A stretch of 46,951 nt of DNA from an uncultured Saprospiraceae bacterium. GTDB lineage: Bacteria; Bacteroidota; Bacteroidia; Chitinophagales; Saprospiraceae. The stretch is taken from positions 1 to 46,951 of the forward strand of contig CALAJP010000136.1 in NCBI GenBank assembly GCA_937922815.1, written 5' to 3'. Shown here one piece after another: positions 1 through 8,439 of the stretch; position 1 is the stretch's first letter, and every line of letters starts with the position of its first letter. Made by a program: the position numbers and the translations under genes. The notes under the pieces were generated by a model. That model made no database searches. It had not been told where the DNA came from and was given only the letters and a program-made list of their open reading frames with translations.

Positions 1-833
1 TTTTCACCAATATTAAACCCTTTGTTTAATCCTACATTAAAATTCTGACCATCGCCTTCTGTCGTTTGTCCATAACCAACAGTTACTAAACCATCATCTT
101 GTTTTTTCAAAACGATATTGATTACACCAGCAATTGCATCAGAACCATATTGAGCTGCAGCTCCATCACGAAGTACTTCTACCCTTTCGATAGCTTCAGC
201 AGGAATAGATTTAAAATCTGTACCTACTTCACCTTTACCGGGTGTATCGTTTACATAAACCAAAGCAGATTGGTTTTTACGCTTTCCGTTTATCAAAACT
301 AAAGTTCTAGATGGACCTAAGTTTCTTAATTCAGAAGGGTCAAAATGAGCTGTTGCATCAGATACCGTCTGGTTAGAAGAGTTAAATGATGGAACTTTGA
401 AGTTAATCATTTGATCAACGTTATTTTGTCCAGAATTTAATAAATCTTTTGCATTGATATTATCAACAGGAACAGGCGAAGTCAATACTGTTCTTGGCTT
501 ACCTCTCGTACCTAAAACTACTACTTCATCTACCATCATTCCTGCAAGTAATGTTACATTTATTGGTGTTTCATCGTTTACGGGAATCTCTTGTTGAGCA
601 TAACCTGTAAATGAGATAACAATTACAGTTGGTAATTCAGGAACTTCTAAAGAAAAAGAACCATCAATTTCGGTACTTGTACCAATTGTAGTCCCTTCAA
701 TAAAAACATTCGCTCCTATTAGTTCTTCTCCGTTATCACCATCTATTACGGTTCCTGTGACAGTCACCTGAGCTTGTAAAACATTTAATGTTGCTACGAC
801 AATCAATAGCAGCATTAGGAAATTTCTTTTCAT
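1..833 (-). CDS. TonB-dependent outer-membrane receptor, N-terminal part (cut by window edge)
   Basis: An open frame runs from an ATG at 831-833 to the left edge without a stop, giving about 277 residues. It begins with a signal peptide (MKRNFLMLLLIVVATLNVLQ, cleavage near AQ), followed by a carboxypeptidase-regulatory-like beta-sandwich domain (about residues 22-105, with the typical GTVIDG and DGSFSL pieces). A TonB plug domain follows, with the hallmarks LVLINGKRKN, IERVEVLRDGAAAQYGSDA and IAGVINI. The beta-barrel lies outside the window, so the ligand cannot be told. Such receptors import iron complexes, cobalamin, glycans or peptides across the outer membrane with TonB energy. No SusD-like partner is visible upstream; one could lie beyond the left edge. 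The 5' leader holds a -7 box and overlapping inverted repeats, listed separately. Confidence 0.9.
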   Translation of the reverse strand, partial: MKRNFLMLLLIVVATLNVLQAQVTVTGTVIDGDNGEELIGANVFIEGTTIGTSTEIDGSFSLEVPELPTVIVISFTGYAQQEIPVNDETPINVTLLAGMMVDEVVVLGTRGKPRTVLTSPVPVDNINAKDLLNSGQNNVDQMINFKVPSFNSSNQTVSDATAHFDPSELRNLGPSRTLVLINGKRKNQSALVYVNDTPGKGEVGTDFKSIPAEAIERVEVLRDGAAAQYGSDAIAGVINIVLKKQDDGLVTVGYGQTTEGDGQNFNVGLNKGFNIGE

Positions 834-860
834 AAAAATAAAAATTGTGTAAGATAAATT

Positions 861-889
861 TTCAAAATTTTGAAGCCTAAGCTTCAAAA
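861..889 (-). promoter_or_regulatory. Overlapping inverted repeats in the leader of the TonB receptor gene
   Basis: TTCAAAA occurs at 861-867 and 883-889, with TTTTGAA between them at 868-874. The central arm can pair with either flank. One option is a perfect 14-bp palindrome (861-874). The other is a 9-bp stem with a 4-nt loop (TTTTGAAGC 868-876 against GCTTCAAAA 881-889). The two structures exclude each other. They lie between the candidate -7 box (896-903) and the ATG, so they would be transcribed. They could be an operator or an RNA switch; nothing here decides which. Confidence 0.5.
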
Positions 890-895
890 GAAACG

Positions 896-903
896 CAAAT
901 ATA
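896..903 (-). promoter_or_regulatory. Candidate -7 box of the TonB receptor gene
   Basis: The minus strand reads TATATTTG, a full match to the Bacteroidota -7 consensus TAnnTTTG, 62 bases before the ATG. No TTG at the usual -33 distance is seen. Confidence 0.5.
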
Positions 904-950
904 GAGTTAGATTCTTAAATAAGTTGTCGTAAACAACAATTATTTTAAAT

Positions 951-993
951 TAAATAAAAAAGCCAACCAAAGCATAAATCAATGGTTGGCTTT
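951..993 (-). terminator. Rho-independent terminator after lpd
   Basis: An 11-bp perfect stem (959-969 against 983-993; arm AAAGCCAACCA) with a 13-nt loop is followed on the minus strand by a T-rich run. It lies about 45 bases past the lpd stop codon, so it ends the lpd transcript before the TonB receptor gene, which has its own promoter candidate. Confidence 0.9.
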
Positions 994-1037
994 CCTTACT
1001 TCCTTCTCAAACAAAAAGGATATATTATATTAAAATA

Positions 1038-2432
1038 TTATAAATGTATTACTTCGTCATAAGCAGCAGCAGCAGCTTCCATAACCGCTTCACTCATCGT
1101 TGGATGCGGATGAACTGTTTTTATAATTTCGTGACCTGTAGTCTCTAATTTTCTTGCAGCAACAACTTCTGCTATCATTTCAGTTACGTTAGCACCAATC
1201 ATGTGAGCACCTAAAAATTCGCCATATTTTGCATCAAAGATAACTTTCACAAAACCATCTTTTGCTCCTGCAGCAGATGCTTTTCCTGAGGCAGAGAATG
1301 GGAATTTACCAATTTTCAACTCATAGCCTGCTTCTTTAGCAGCAGCTTCTGTATATCCGACTGATGCAATTTCTGGATCACAATAAGTACAGCCAGGAAT
1401 ATTATTCAAATCTAAAGGTTCTGGATTATGTCCTGCTATTTTTTCAACACAAATAATACCTTCTGCACTTGCTACATGAGCTAAGGCTTGACTAGTCAAA
1501 ACATCTCCAATGGCATAAACACCTTCTACGTTTGTTTTATAGTATTCGTCGGTATGTATAAAACCTCGTTCTGTTTTAATGCCCAATGCTTCCAAACCGA
1601 TATTTTCAGTATTGGGAGTTACTCCAGCCGCAGAAAGAACTACATCGCATTCGATTGTAACTTCTTTTTCGTTTTTATTATTTTTAATTAATACTTTACA
1701 GCCTTCTCCTGAAGTATCAACGGATTGAACAGCATGTCCTGCTAAAGTATTAATGCCTTTCTTCTTGTAAATTTTTGTTAGTTCTTTTGAAATATCGGCA
1801 TCTTCACGAGGTACAAGACCTTGAGCCATATATTCTACAATAGTAACTTCGGTTCCTAAAGAAGCATAAAAATAAGCAAACTCTACTCCTATTGCTCCAG
1901 CGCCTACTACAACCATTTTTTTAGGTTGCGTTTTTAAAGACATCGCTTCACGGTATCCGATAATTTTTTCTTTATCGATAGGCATATTAGGCAATTGCTT
2001 CGCTCTACCGCCTGTTGCTATAATAATATTAGTTGCTGAGAAAATATTTTTATTTCCGTCTTTTGTTACTTCAATCATCTTACCGGGAAGCAATTTTCCA
2101 TTACCTTCGATAACATCAATTTTGTTTTTTCTAAACAAGAAGTTGATTCCTTTGCTCATTCCTCCAGCGACATTTCTACTTCTTTTGATAATAGAATCAA
2201 AGTCCGCTTTAGCACCATCTATTTGAATTCCATAATCTTGAGCGTGTTGGATATAGTTAAATACTTGTGCACTTTTTAATAGTGCTTTGGTAGGAATACA
2301 TCCCCAATTCAAGCAAATTCCACCTAAATTTTCACGTTCGACAACAGCTACTTTCATTCCTAATTGAGAAGCTCGAATTGCTGCCACGTAACCACCAGGT
2401 CCACTACCTACGACAATTAAATCATATTTCAT
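1038..2432 (-). CDS. lpd: Dihydrolipoyl dehydrogenase (E3)
   Basis: A 464-residue flavoprotein of the usual E3 length. It reoxidises the dihydrolipoyl groups of the pyruvate, 2-oxoglutarate or branched-chain dehydrogenase complexes and of the glycine cleavage system, passing electrons through FAD to NAD. Visible landmarks are the FAD-binding GSGPGG at 9-14, the redox-active disulfide C40-x4-C45 in GGICLNWGC, the NAD-binding GAGAIGVEF near 180, the second FAD motif TNVEGVYAIGDV near 310, and the C-terminal HPHPTMSE with catalytic His443 and Glu448. No E1 or E2 gene is adjacent, which is common in this phylum. It has its own promoter candidate (2472-2504) and terminator (951-993), so it is probably transcribed alone, downstream of mrdA. 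The call is secure. Confidence 0.97.
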   Translation of the reverse strand: MKYDLIVVGSGPGGYVAAIRASQLGMKVAVVERENLGGICLNWGCIPTKALLKSAQVFNYIQHAQDYGIQIDGAKADFDSIIKRSRNVAGGMSKGINFLFRKNKIDVIEGNGKLLPGKMIEVTKDGNKNIFSATNIIIATGGRAKQLPNMPIDKEKIIGYREAMSLKTQPKKMVVVGAGAIGVEFAYFYASLGTEVTIVEYMAQGLVPREDADISKELTKIYKKKGINTLAGHAVQSVDTSGEGCKVLIKNNKNEKEVTIECDVVLSAAGVTPNTENIGLEALGIKTERGFIHTDEYYKTNVEGVYAIGDVLTSQALAHVASAEGIICVEKIAGHNPEPLDLNNIPGCTYCDPEIASVGYTEAAAKEAGYELKIGKFPFSASGKASAAGAKDGFVKVIFDAKYGEFLGAHMIGANVTEMIAEVVAARKLETTGHEIIKTVHPHPTMSEAVMEAAAAAYDEVIHL

Positions 2433-2471
2433 AACAATATATTTGTTTATTTAATTGATTTTTAAAAATCA

Positions 2472-2504
2472 CAAATATAGATAGATTCAGCCAAAATACA
2501 CCAA
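2472..2504 (-). promoter_or_regulatory. Promoter of lpd (Bacteroidota type)
   Basis: On the minus strand TTG (2504-2502), a 22-base spacer and TATATTTG (2479-2472) match the -33/-7 pattern TTG...TAnnTTTG. The -7 box lies 39 bases before the lpd ATG. Confidence 0.6.
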
Positions 2505-2522
2505 GTTGGAAGGAAATAAAAT

Positions 2523-4367
2523 CTATTGAGCTTCTATTAAGTTCAGATTTAGCATGCGGTCTTCTAAGTATGTCCTATTGGGTGCAACAATAGAATCGTT
2601 AATGAATTTTTCAATCATTAAACTCGCAATTGGTGCGGCATAAGAACCTCCATAACCTGCGTTTTCTACATAAACCGCAATTGCAATTTTAGGGTTTTCT
2701 TTGGGTGCAAATGCGAAAAAGATAGAGTGGTCTTTTCCATGTGGGTTTTGGGCTGTTCCTGTTTTTCCACACACACTAATGCCTGGTACTTGAGCTAAAC
2801 GTGCTGTACCAAATTCAACAACATTTTCCATTCCATCAACAATAGGGGTAAAGTATTGAGAATCAACTCTAACTTTTTTATATTTAATATCGACTTCTTG
2901 GATATTATTAAATTCGTCCTTGAATTCTTTTACTAAATGTGGTGTCCAATACCACCCCTTATTACCAATAATAGCTGCTAAGTTTGCCATTTGCAAGGTA
3001 GTTAACTGCATTTCACCTTGACCAATACCTACGGAAACTATTGTAGGAGATTTCCAACTTCCTTTGTGTCGAGGATAGACTTTATCGTAATATTTTGAAG
3101 TGGGAACGTTACCTGCCTTTTCGCCAGGAAAATCAATTCCTAATTTATGCCCCATCCCAAAATCATATAAATGGTTTACAAAGGTATCCAAACCTCGTTG
3201 CGGATTATAAAAGGAATATTTATCTACAATATTTCTAAATGTCTGGTAAAAATAGGTGTTACAAGAATAGGTAATTGCTTTACTTACATTATTAACTGGG
3301 GGGTGAGCATGGCAACCCCACCGATGTCCTCGATAAGTATAACCTCCGTTACAAGTAAACCCTTGGTTGGGTGCTAAAACACCTTCTTGCATCGCAATCA
3401 GTGCAACAATTGATTTAAAAAGTGAACCTGGAGGATATTTTGCTTGAACAGATCTATCAAAAAACGGTTTTAAGGTATCAGTCAATAATTTCTCGAAGGC
3501 TTTTCCTCTATTTCTATTTACAATCAAATCATTGGGGTTATATGTAGGAGCAGAAACCATGGAAAGAATTTCTCCTGTCTCAGGTTGTAATGCGACAATG
3601 GCACCTGTTTTTCCTTGCATTAACTTCTCTCCGTATCGTTGCAGTTCCAAATCAATCGTAGTTATTAAATCTTGTCCTGCTACTGCATTAGAGTCTAATT
3701 CGCCCCCTTGAAAGCTCCCTACGGTTCTACCCAAGTTGTCTTTCAATACAAATTCTATTCCTTTGGTGCCTCTTAATTCTTTTTCATAGATAAGCTCCAA
3801 TCCCGTTTTCCCTAAGTAATCGCCCGCTTTATAGTCAGTCAAACTATCTGAAATTTCTTTAGGGGACGCTTCCGATATATAACCTAATAAATGGCAACCA
3901 ATAGAATCAGGGTAAGTACGAATATTTCTAACATTAACAAAAAAACCAGGGTATTCGTAAAGACTTTCTTGAAGCCGAGCATACGTTATGGGTGGAATTT
4001 TCTTCAGAAAAACAAAAGGTACTCGTTTAGAATAACGGACACTTCTCCAATTTTTATTGATATTTTTATCGAATGTTTCTTTTGTAATATCCAATAATTC
4101 ACAAAACCTTGCCGTATCTATATTCTCAGGTACTTGATTATAAGTACACATTAAATCATAAACGGGTTGGTTATTGATTAATAGATTAGAGTTTCTATCA
4201 TAAATTAACCCTCTTGCTGGATAAATTGTTTTTTTAGACATCGTATTGTTCTTTGCTTTTTCGGAATACGAGGTATCCCAAAACTGCAATTGAACTGCCT
4301 TGAATAGCAAAATCAATGGTCCTAATAAATAAAGGAACAATATAAGTTTTGATTTGAAATCAATCAT
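2523..4367 (-). CDS. mrdA: Penicillin-binding protein 2, peptidoglycan transpeptidase of the elongasome
   Basis: A 614-residue class B PBP that cross-links peptidoglycan during side-wall growth. It has one N-terminal membrane anchor (about residues 7-25), a dimerisation/pedestal region starting at YPARGLIYDRN (about 49-59), and a C-terminal transpeptidase domain. All three active-site motifs are intact: S315-x-x-K318 (PPGSLFK), S368-C-N370 and K535-T-G537 (CGKTGTAQ). The start codon overlaps the mreD stop by 4 bases (ATGA), so the two genes are translationally coupled in the order mreB-mreC-mreD-mrdA. rodA, which usually follows mrdA in Bacteroidota, is absent here; lpd comes next. Confidence 0.96.
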   Translation of the reverse strand: MIDFKSKLILFLYLLGPLILLFKAVQLQFWDTSYSEKAKNNTMSKKTIYPARGLIYDRNSNLLINNQPVYDLMCTYNQVPENIDTARFCELLDITKETFDKNINKNWRSVRYSKRVPFVFLKKIPPITYARLQESLYEYPGFFVNVRNIRTYPDSIGCHLLGYISEASPKEISDSLTDYKAGDYLGKTGLELIYEKELRGTKGIEFVLKDNLGRTVGSFQGGELDSNAVAGQDLITTIDLELQRYGEKLMQGKTGAIVALQPETGEILSMVSAPTYNPNDLIVNRNRGKAFEKLLTDTLKPFFDRSVQAKYPPGSLFKSIVALIAMQEGVLAPNQGFTCNGGYTYRGHRWGCHAHPPVNNVSKAITYSCNTYFYQTFRNIVDKYSFYNPQRGLDTFVNHLYDFGMGHKLGIDFPGEKAGNVPTSKYYDKVYPRHKGSWKSPTIVSVGIGQGEMQLTTLQMANLAAIIGNKGWYWTPHLVKEFKDEFNNIQEVDIKYKKVRVDSQYFTPIVDGMENVVEFGTARLAQVPGISVCGKTGTAQNPHGKDHSIFFAFAPKENPKIAIAVYVENAGYGGSYAAPIASLMIEKFINDSIVAPNRTYLEDRMLNLNLIEAQ

Positions 4368-4891
4368 TGATTATTCGGATTAAAAACAATACAATATAAT
4401 TGTAAGAAAAGTATAGAAACTACAAAACTAACAATGGTTTTCAATAAAATTTCTATAATAAATACAAAGGTAAATGCTTCTACTGAAAAATAAAAAAAGA
4501 GGTGTAATAGCAACATAAAAGCTGAGTAGGTAAAAAACCATGGAAAGCCAAAAGTTTGCCTTAATGGACTTTGGTTTACGTTATACCCTTCTCTGGGTTC
4601 AACAACACTCAACACAAAAGGTCTTACAAAGGCTAAAAATACACAAGCTGAGGCGTGAACACCTATCGAATCTGTAAAGAAATCTAACAACATACCATAA
4701 ATAAAGCCAATAACCATCAGTGCAGGACCTTCTATTTCGATGGGCATCAAGATGATTAGTAGTGGGTAAATAATGATATTTGCATAATCAAAAAATGCTC
4801 CACTAGGGAGTATGTTATTCAACACTAGAATTTGTAGTGTTAATAAAAACAAAGCTCTTAATAATGATTTCAGTATTAACGCACTGTCCAT
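4364..4891 (-). CDS. mreD: Rod shape-determining membrane protein MreD
   Basis: A 175-residue, very hydrophobic protein with about five predicted membrane helices, starting MDSALILKSLLRALFLLTLQ. MreD is poorly conserved in sequence, so the call rests on size, topology and position between mreC and mrdA. It is an inner-membrane part of the elongasome that bridges MreC and PBP2/RodA. Its start abuts the mreC stop and its stop overlaps the mrdA start, so it sits in a tight operon. The segment VEPREGYNVNQSPLRQTFGF forms a polar loop between helices. Confidence 0.9.
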   Translation of the reverse strand: MDSALILKSLLRALFLLTLQILVLNNILPSGAFFDYANIIIYPLLIILMPIEIEGPALMVIGFIYGMLLDFFTDSIGVHASACVFLAFVRPFVLSVVEPREGYNVNQSPLRQTFGFPWFFTYSAFMLLLHLFFYFSVEAFTFVFIIEILLKTIVSFVVSILFLQLYCIVFNPNNQ

Positions 4892-5707
4892 TTATTGCAT
4901 TTTTAGTGAATCTAATTGTGTTAGATTCATATTTTCGATTGGATAAACGTGTTCCACTTTACTCAAATCGTTGACTAATTTCACCTTAATTACAAAATAA
5001 TCATTTCCAGGTACAGACCATAAAGAATCTACCGTCCCTACAACAATTCCTTCAGGAAAAATATAAGAATAACCACTGGTGATTATTGTATCATTTTTGG
5101 AAATAGGCGCATGATTGGGTACATCATTTAGCGTAAAAGTAAAAACATCTTTGGCATCCCAAGATAATGGTCCGAAATACCCTTTATCCTTTACTTTACA
5201 ACTAATAATAGCATTGGTATTCAAAATTGACATTATGACGGAAAATTTCTCGCCTACATTTTTCACTATTCCTACTAATCCCGAATGATCAACTACGCCC
5301 ATTCTTGGTTTTATGCCATCCACCGCTCCTTTGTTAATCGTTAATACATTTTTAGTTTTATTAACACTATTATTTATAACCTGTGCGGTTCTATAGTTAA
5401 AAAGAGGTTTTTCTCCATTAAGAAAAAACGTATCTAACTTCATCGAGTCTTGCGGTTCTATGGATAACAGTCGCCTTAAAGTTGAATTTTCAGCGGCTAA
5501 CGACTGGTTAACTTCTGCAAGGTGGACAAATTGAGAAAAGTTATTTTTTTGTTTATAGACATTACCTACTAACAAACTAGACGAGCCATAAAAAATCTCC
5601 CTTTGACTGTTGTTGTAACGAACAACAAGACTCAAGGTAATAAGTTCTAATATTACAAATACCAAGACATTCCTATACTTAATAAGTAATATTAATAAAT
5701 CTTGCAT
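4892..5707 (-). CDS. mreC: Rod shape-determining protein MreC
   Basis: 271 residues: a short cytoplasmic tail, one membrane helix (about residues 13-29), a coiled coil (about 45-85, where MreC dimerises) and the periplasmic beta-barrel domains. The region LTINKGAVDGIKPRMGVVDHSGLVGIV (about 123-150) is the family signature. It scaffolds PBP2 and MreD around the MreB filament. It lies 61 bases after mreB and directly abuts mreD. The length matches other Bacteroidota MreC proteins. Confidence 0.95.
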   Translation of the reverse strand: MQDLLILLIKYRNVLVFVILELITLSLVVRYNNSQREIFYGSSSLLVGNVYKQKNNFSQFVHLAEVNQSLAAENSTLRRLLSIEPQDSMKLDTFFLNGEKPLFNYRTAQVINNSVNKTKNVLTINKGAVDGIKPRMGVVDHSGLVGIVKNVGEKFSVIMSILNTNAIISCKVKDKGYFGPLSWDAKDVFTFTLNDVPNHAPISKNDTIITSGYSYIFPEGIVVGTVDSLWSVPGNDYFVIKVKLVNDLSKVEHVYPIENMNLTQLDSLKMQ

Positions 5708-5768
5708 AGTTTGTTCAGGCTACGGGTCTTATTTTCTAAAAATCAAAATTATAAAAGCATTGCTTTCA

Positions 5769-6800
5769 TTAAACGCTTCGACGAGGAATTAAAAAAGAGA
5801 AACGGTCAGAATTTTTCAGTGCAATTCCAGTTCCTTTTACAACTGCTCTCAACGGGTCTTCTGCTACATGAACAGGCAACTTTGTTTTAGCAGCAATACG
5901 TCTATCCAATCCTCTCAATAACGCTCCTCCTCCAGTCAGATATAATCCCGTTTTGTATATATCCGAAGCTAATTCAGGTGGCGTTGTTTCCAGAGCTTTT
6001 AGAATTGCTTCTTCTATTTTAACAATAGATTTTTCCAATGCTAATGCAATTTCAGAATACGAAACAGTAATTTGACGAGGAATTCCAGTCATTAAATCTC
6101 TACCATTTACAGAATAATCTTCTGGCGGATTTTCTAAACTAGGTAGTGCTGAACCTACATTAATTTTAATTTGTTCTGCGGTTCTTTCTCCAATCAATAT
6201 ATTATGCTGACGCTTCATATAGTTGATAATATCTGTTGTAAATTCATCTCCCGCAGTACGGATAGATTGATCACAAACGATACCTGAAAGTGCTATAACG
6301 GCAATTTCTGTTGTCCCTCCCCCTATGTCAATAATCATATTTCCGATAGGTTCTTCTACATCTAATCCTATTCCTAAAGCCGCAGCCATAGGTTCAAAAA
6401 TCAAATATGTTTCTCGGCTATCAACATGATCAGCAGATTCGAAAACGGCCCTTTTCTCCACTTCAGTAATTCCTGAAGGGATACAAATAACCATTTTCAA
6501 ATGTGAGAAAAACTTTTTTCTATTACCAATCATTTTAATCATTCCCTGAATCATAGATTCAGCAGCTTGAAAATCGGCAATTACACCATCTTTTAATGGT
6601 CTAACAGTTTTTATATTTTCGTGGGTTTTTTCATGCATCTGCATTGCTTTCATCCCCACGGCGATTGTTTGATTGGTAGTTCTGTCTATAGCGACAATTG
6701 ATGGTTCATCTACAATTACTTTCCCTCCATGGATAATTAATGTATTAGCTGTCCCTAAGTCAATTGCTAGTTCTTGTGAAAATAGGTTGAAAAATTTCAT
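5769..6800 (-). CDS. mreB: Rod shape-determining actin homologue MreB
   Basis: A 343-residue actin-fold ATPase forming membrane-associated filaments that guide lateral wall synthesis. Nucleotide-binding signatures are all present: phosphate-1 DLGTANTLI (14-22), phosphate-2 IDIGGGTTE (157-165) and the adenosine loop LTGGGALLRG (288-297). The N-terminal MKFFNLF is hydrophobic and amphipathic, as expected for membrane contact. It is the first gene of the mreB-mreC-mreD-mrdA operon. A -7 box candidate lies at 6897-6904. The 259 bases upstream (6801-7059) hold that box and nothing else I can support. Confidence 0.97.
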   Translation of the reverse strand: MKFFNLFSQELAIDLGTANTLIIHGGKVIVDEPSIVAIDRTTNQTIAVGMKAMQMHEKTHENIKTVRPLKDGVIADFQAAESMIQGMIKMIGNRKKFFSHLKMVICIPSGITEVEKRAVFESADHVDSRETYLIFEPMAAALGIGLDVEEPIGNMIIDIGGGTTEIAVIALSGIVCDQSIRTAGDEFTTDIINYMKRQHNILIGERTAEQIKINVGSALPSLENPPEDYSVNGRDLMTGIPRQITVSYSEIALALEKSIVKIEEAILKALETTPPELASDIYKTGLYLTGGGALLRGLDRRIAAKTKLPVHVAEDPLRAVVKGTGIALKNSDRFSFLIPRRSV

Positions 6801-6896
6801 TCCTTTATTTATTATTCAATACGGTTATTTGAATGTCTTTTTTTAGTTCTTGTTGTGTGTAGTACTTATATGCCTAGGTAGTATGTATTCAATTTG

Positions 6897-6904
6897 CAAA
6901 TATA
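6897..6904 (-). promoter_or_regulatory. Candidate -7 box of the mreBCD-mrdA operon
   Basis: The minus strand reads TATATTTG, matching TAnnTTTG, 97 bases before the mreB ATG. I see no TTG at a suitable -33 distance, so this rests on the -7 box alone. Confidence 0.45.
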
Positions 6905-7059
6905 TTAATATATTCCAATACTTAACTTAATTTGTTTGAGTATATTAGTGTAATAATACTAAAACTTACTAAATAGCACATCAAAAATATAATTAATTGA
7001 TAATAATTTGTCAGAACTGATAACAAATCCTAAATAGGTATAATATATAAACGAATCTT

Positions 7060-8322
7060 TTAACCAACTGTTACACAATACATATCATTAAAGTCTAAAT
7101 ATTTATTGGCATTTGCTCTAATCCGCTCTGGAGTGATACTTTGGACACTTTGTATTAGGTCATCAAAGCTTTCGACATTTCCATTATGTATTAAAAAAGA
7201 TTTTACAGTAGCCATTATCGAAAAAGGTCCATCTATCATGGTTAAGAAGTTGCCTAAAATATAATTTTTTAATACTACTAATTCTTCTTCTGAAATCAAC
7301 TCTGTTCTCAACTTCATTAATTCATTTTCTATACATTGAATTGTTGCTGTCAAATCCGCAGCGTTTACATCTGCACTAATGTAAAAATAGCTATCATAAA
7401 TCAAATTATCTATCGAAGAGTATATATTGTAAGTCAACCCGTTTTTCTCCCTCACTTCTGTCATCAACCTTGAACCAAAATATCCTCCGAGCAAGGTATT
7501 TAAAATCCAAAAATCTGTAAAATCCTCATGCCTTCTACTTATTGTTCTTTGACCAATACGCAATGAAGCTTGTAAATTATTTTTTCTTTGTATCGAAATT
7601 TTGACAGGATTATCCACAACCGCTACTTGTTGAGGTTGTTGTTTTTCGCCCAAGGGCAAGTCTCCTAAGTGTTTATTAACCAGTTCAATAGTATCATCAT
7701 TCAACCCACCACTTATAAATATTTGAGCATTCGAGGCGTTAATACATCGATTAAAATGATGATGAATATCTTCGGTAGAAATAGCTTCTAATAGTTCTTT
7801 AGACGAATTATAACCATAATAATGTTCTGCTCCGAAAAGTTTCTCCGTAAATGTGCGATATGCTACAACATCATTTTTTTGAAGATTAATTTCCAAATCT
7901 ATCAAAAAGTTTCTTTTATATCTAGCAAGGTGTTTTTCTTCAAAAAGAGGTTCAGTCAATACGCTCTTTACCACGGGTAATAAATCTTCTAGGTCTTTGG
8001 TCAATGAGTAAATCGTCATTTTTACTTGATCCAAGTTCAAAATAGACTTTAACGATGCTCCGTAATAATCAAATTTTTCGGCTATTTCGTATTCATTAAA
8101 TTGTTTTGTTCCTTTTTTGAATAAAGAAGTCATGACTCTACTGACCAAAGGCATATCTTCGAAAGGTCTTCCCGCATCAAAAACAATTTCCACCTTCAAT
8201 GCTTTTTGCAAACCTTTATTTACAACATAAACAGGAATATCATTAGATAACTTTTGGTGCCCGAATGTAGGCAATGAAATATCTTGGATGGGGTGTATTT
8301 TCGGTACAGGTATTTTTGACAT
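7060..8322 (-). CDS. M16-family (pitrilysin/processing-peptidase fold) subunit lacking the HxxEH zinc motif
   Basis: 420 residues with two M16-type halves. The N-terminal half holds VEIVFDAGRPFED, then LFKKGTKQFNEYEIAEKFDYYGASL, where active members carry HxxEH just upstream in GxxHxxEHMxFKGT. Here that segment reads PLVSRVMTSLFKKGT, with no His-Glu-His. The second half has RREDF-like RRHEDFTDFWILNTLLGGYFGSRLMTEVREKNGLTY (about 265-305), the conserved substrate-chamber motif of M16 partners. The protein therefore looks like the non-catalytic subunit of a heterodimeric M16B peptidase. The catalytic partner is usually encoded next door, but neither neighbour (mreB, OmpA) is one. There is no signal peptide, unlike many periplasmic relatives. 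It has its own promoter candidate at 8348-8380. Confidence 0.88.
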   Translation of the reverse strand: MSKIPVPKIHPIQDISLPTFGHQKLSNDIPVYVVNKGLQKALKVEIVFDAGRPFEDMPLVSRVMTSLFKKGTKQFNEYEIAEKFDYYGASLKSILNLDQVKMTIYSLTKDLEDLLPVVKSVLTEPLFEEKHLARYKRNFLIDLEINLQKNDVVAYRTFTEKLFGAEHYYGYNSSKELLEAISTEDIHHHFNRCINASNAQIFISGGLNDDTIELVNKHLGDLPLGEKQQPQQVAVVDNPVKISIQRKNNLQASLRIGQRTISRRHEDFTDFWILNTLLGGYFGSRLMTEVREKNGLTYNIYSSIDNLIYDSYFYISADVNAADLTATIQCIENELMKLRTELISEEELVVLKNYILGNFLTMIDGPFSIMATVKSFLIHNGNVESFDDLIQSVQSITPERIRANANKYLDFNDMYCVTVG

Positions 8323-8347
8323 ATATATATTTGCTTATTAATAATAG

Positions 8348-8380
8348 CAAAGGTAATATTTTAGCGAACAGTTTTTCCAA
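8348..8380 (-). promoter_or_regulatory. Promoter of the M16-like gene
   Basis: On the minus strand TTG (8380-8378), 22 bases and TACCTTTG (8355-8348) match the Bacteroidota -33/-7 pattern. The -7 box ends 25 bases before the ATG, giving a short leader. Confidence 0.6.
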
Positions 8381-8439
8381 CTTTCACGAGCAAGACGAAA
8401 ATAAGAATACCCAATATTTCCCTCCAAAACAGAAAATTT

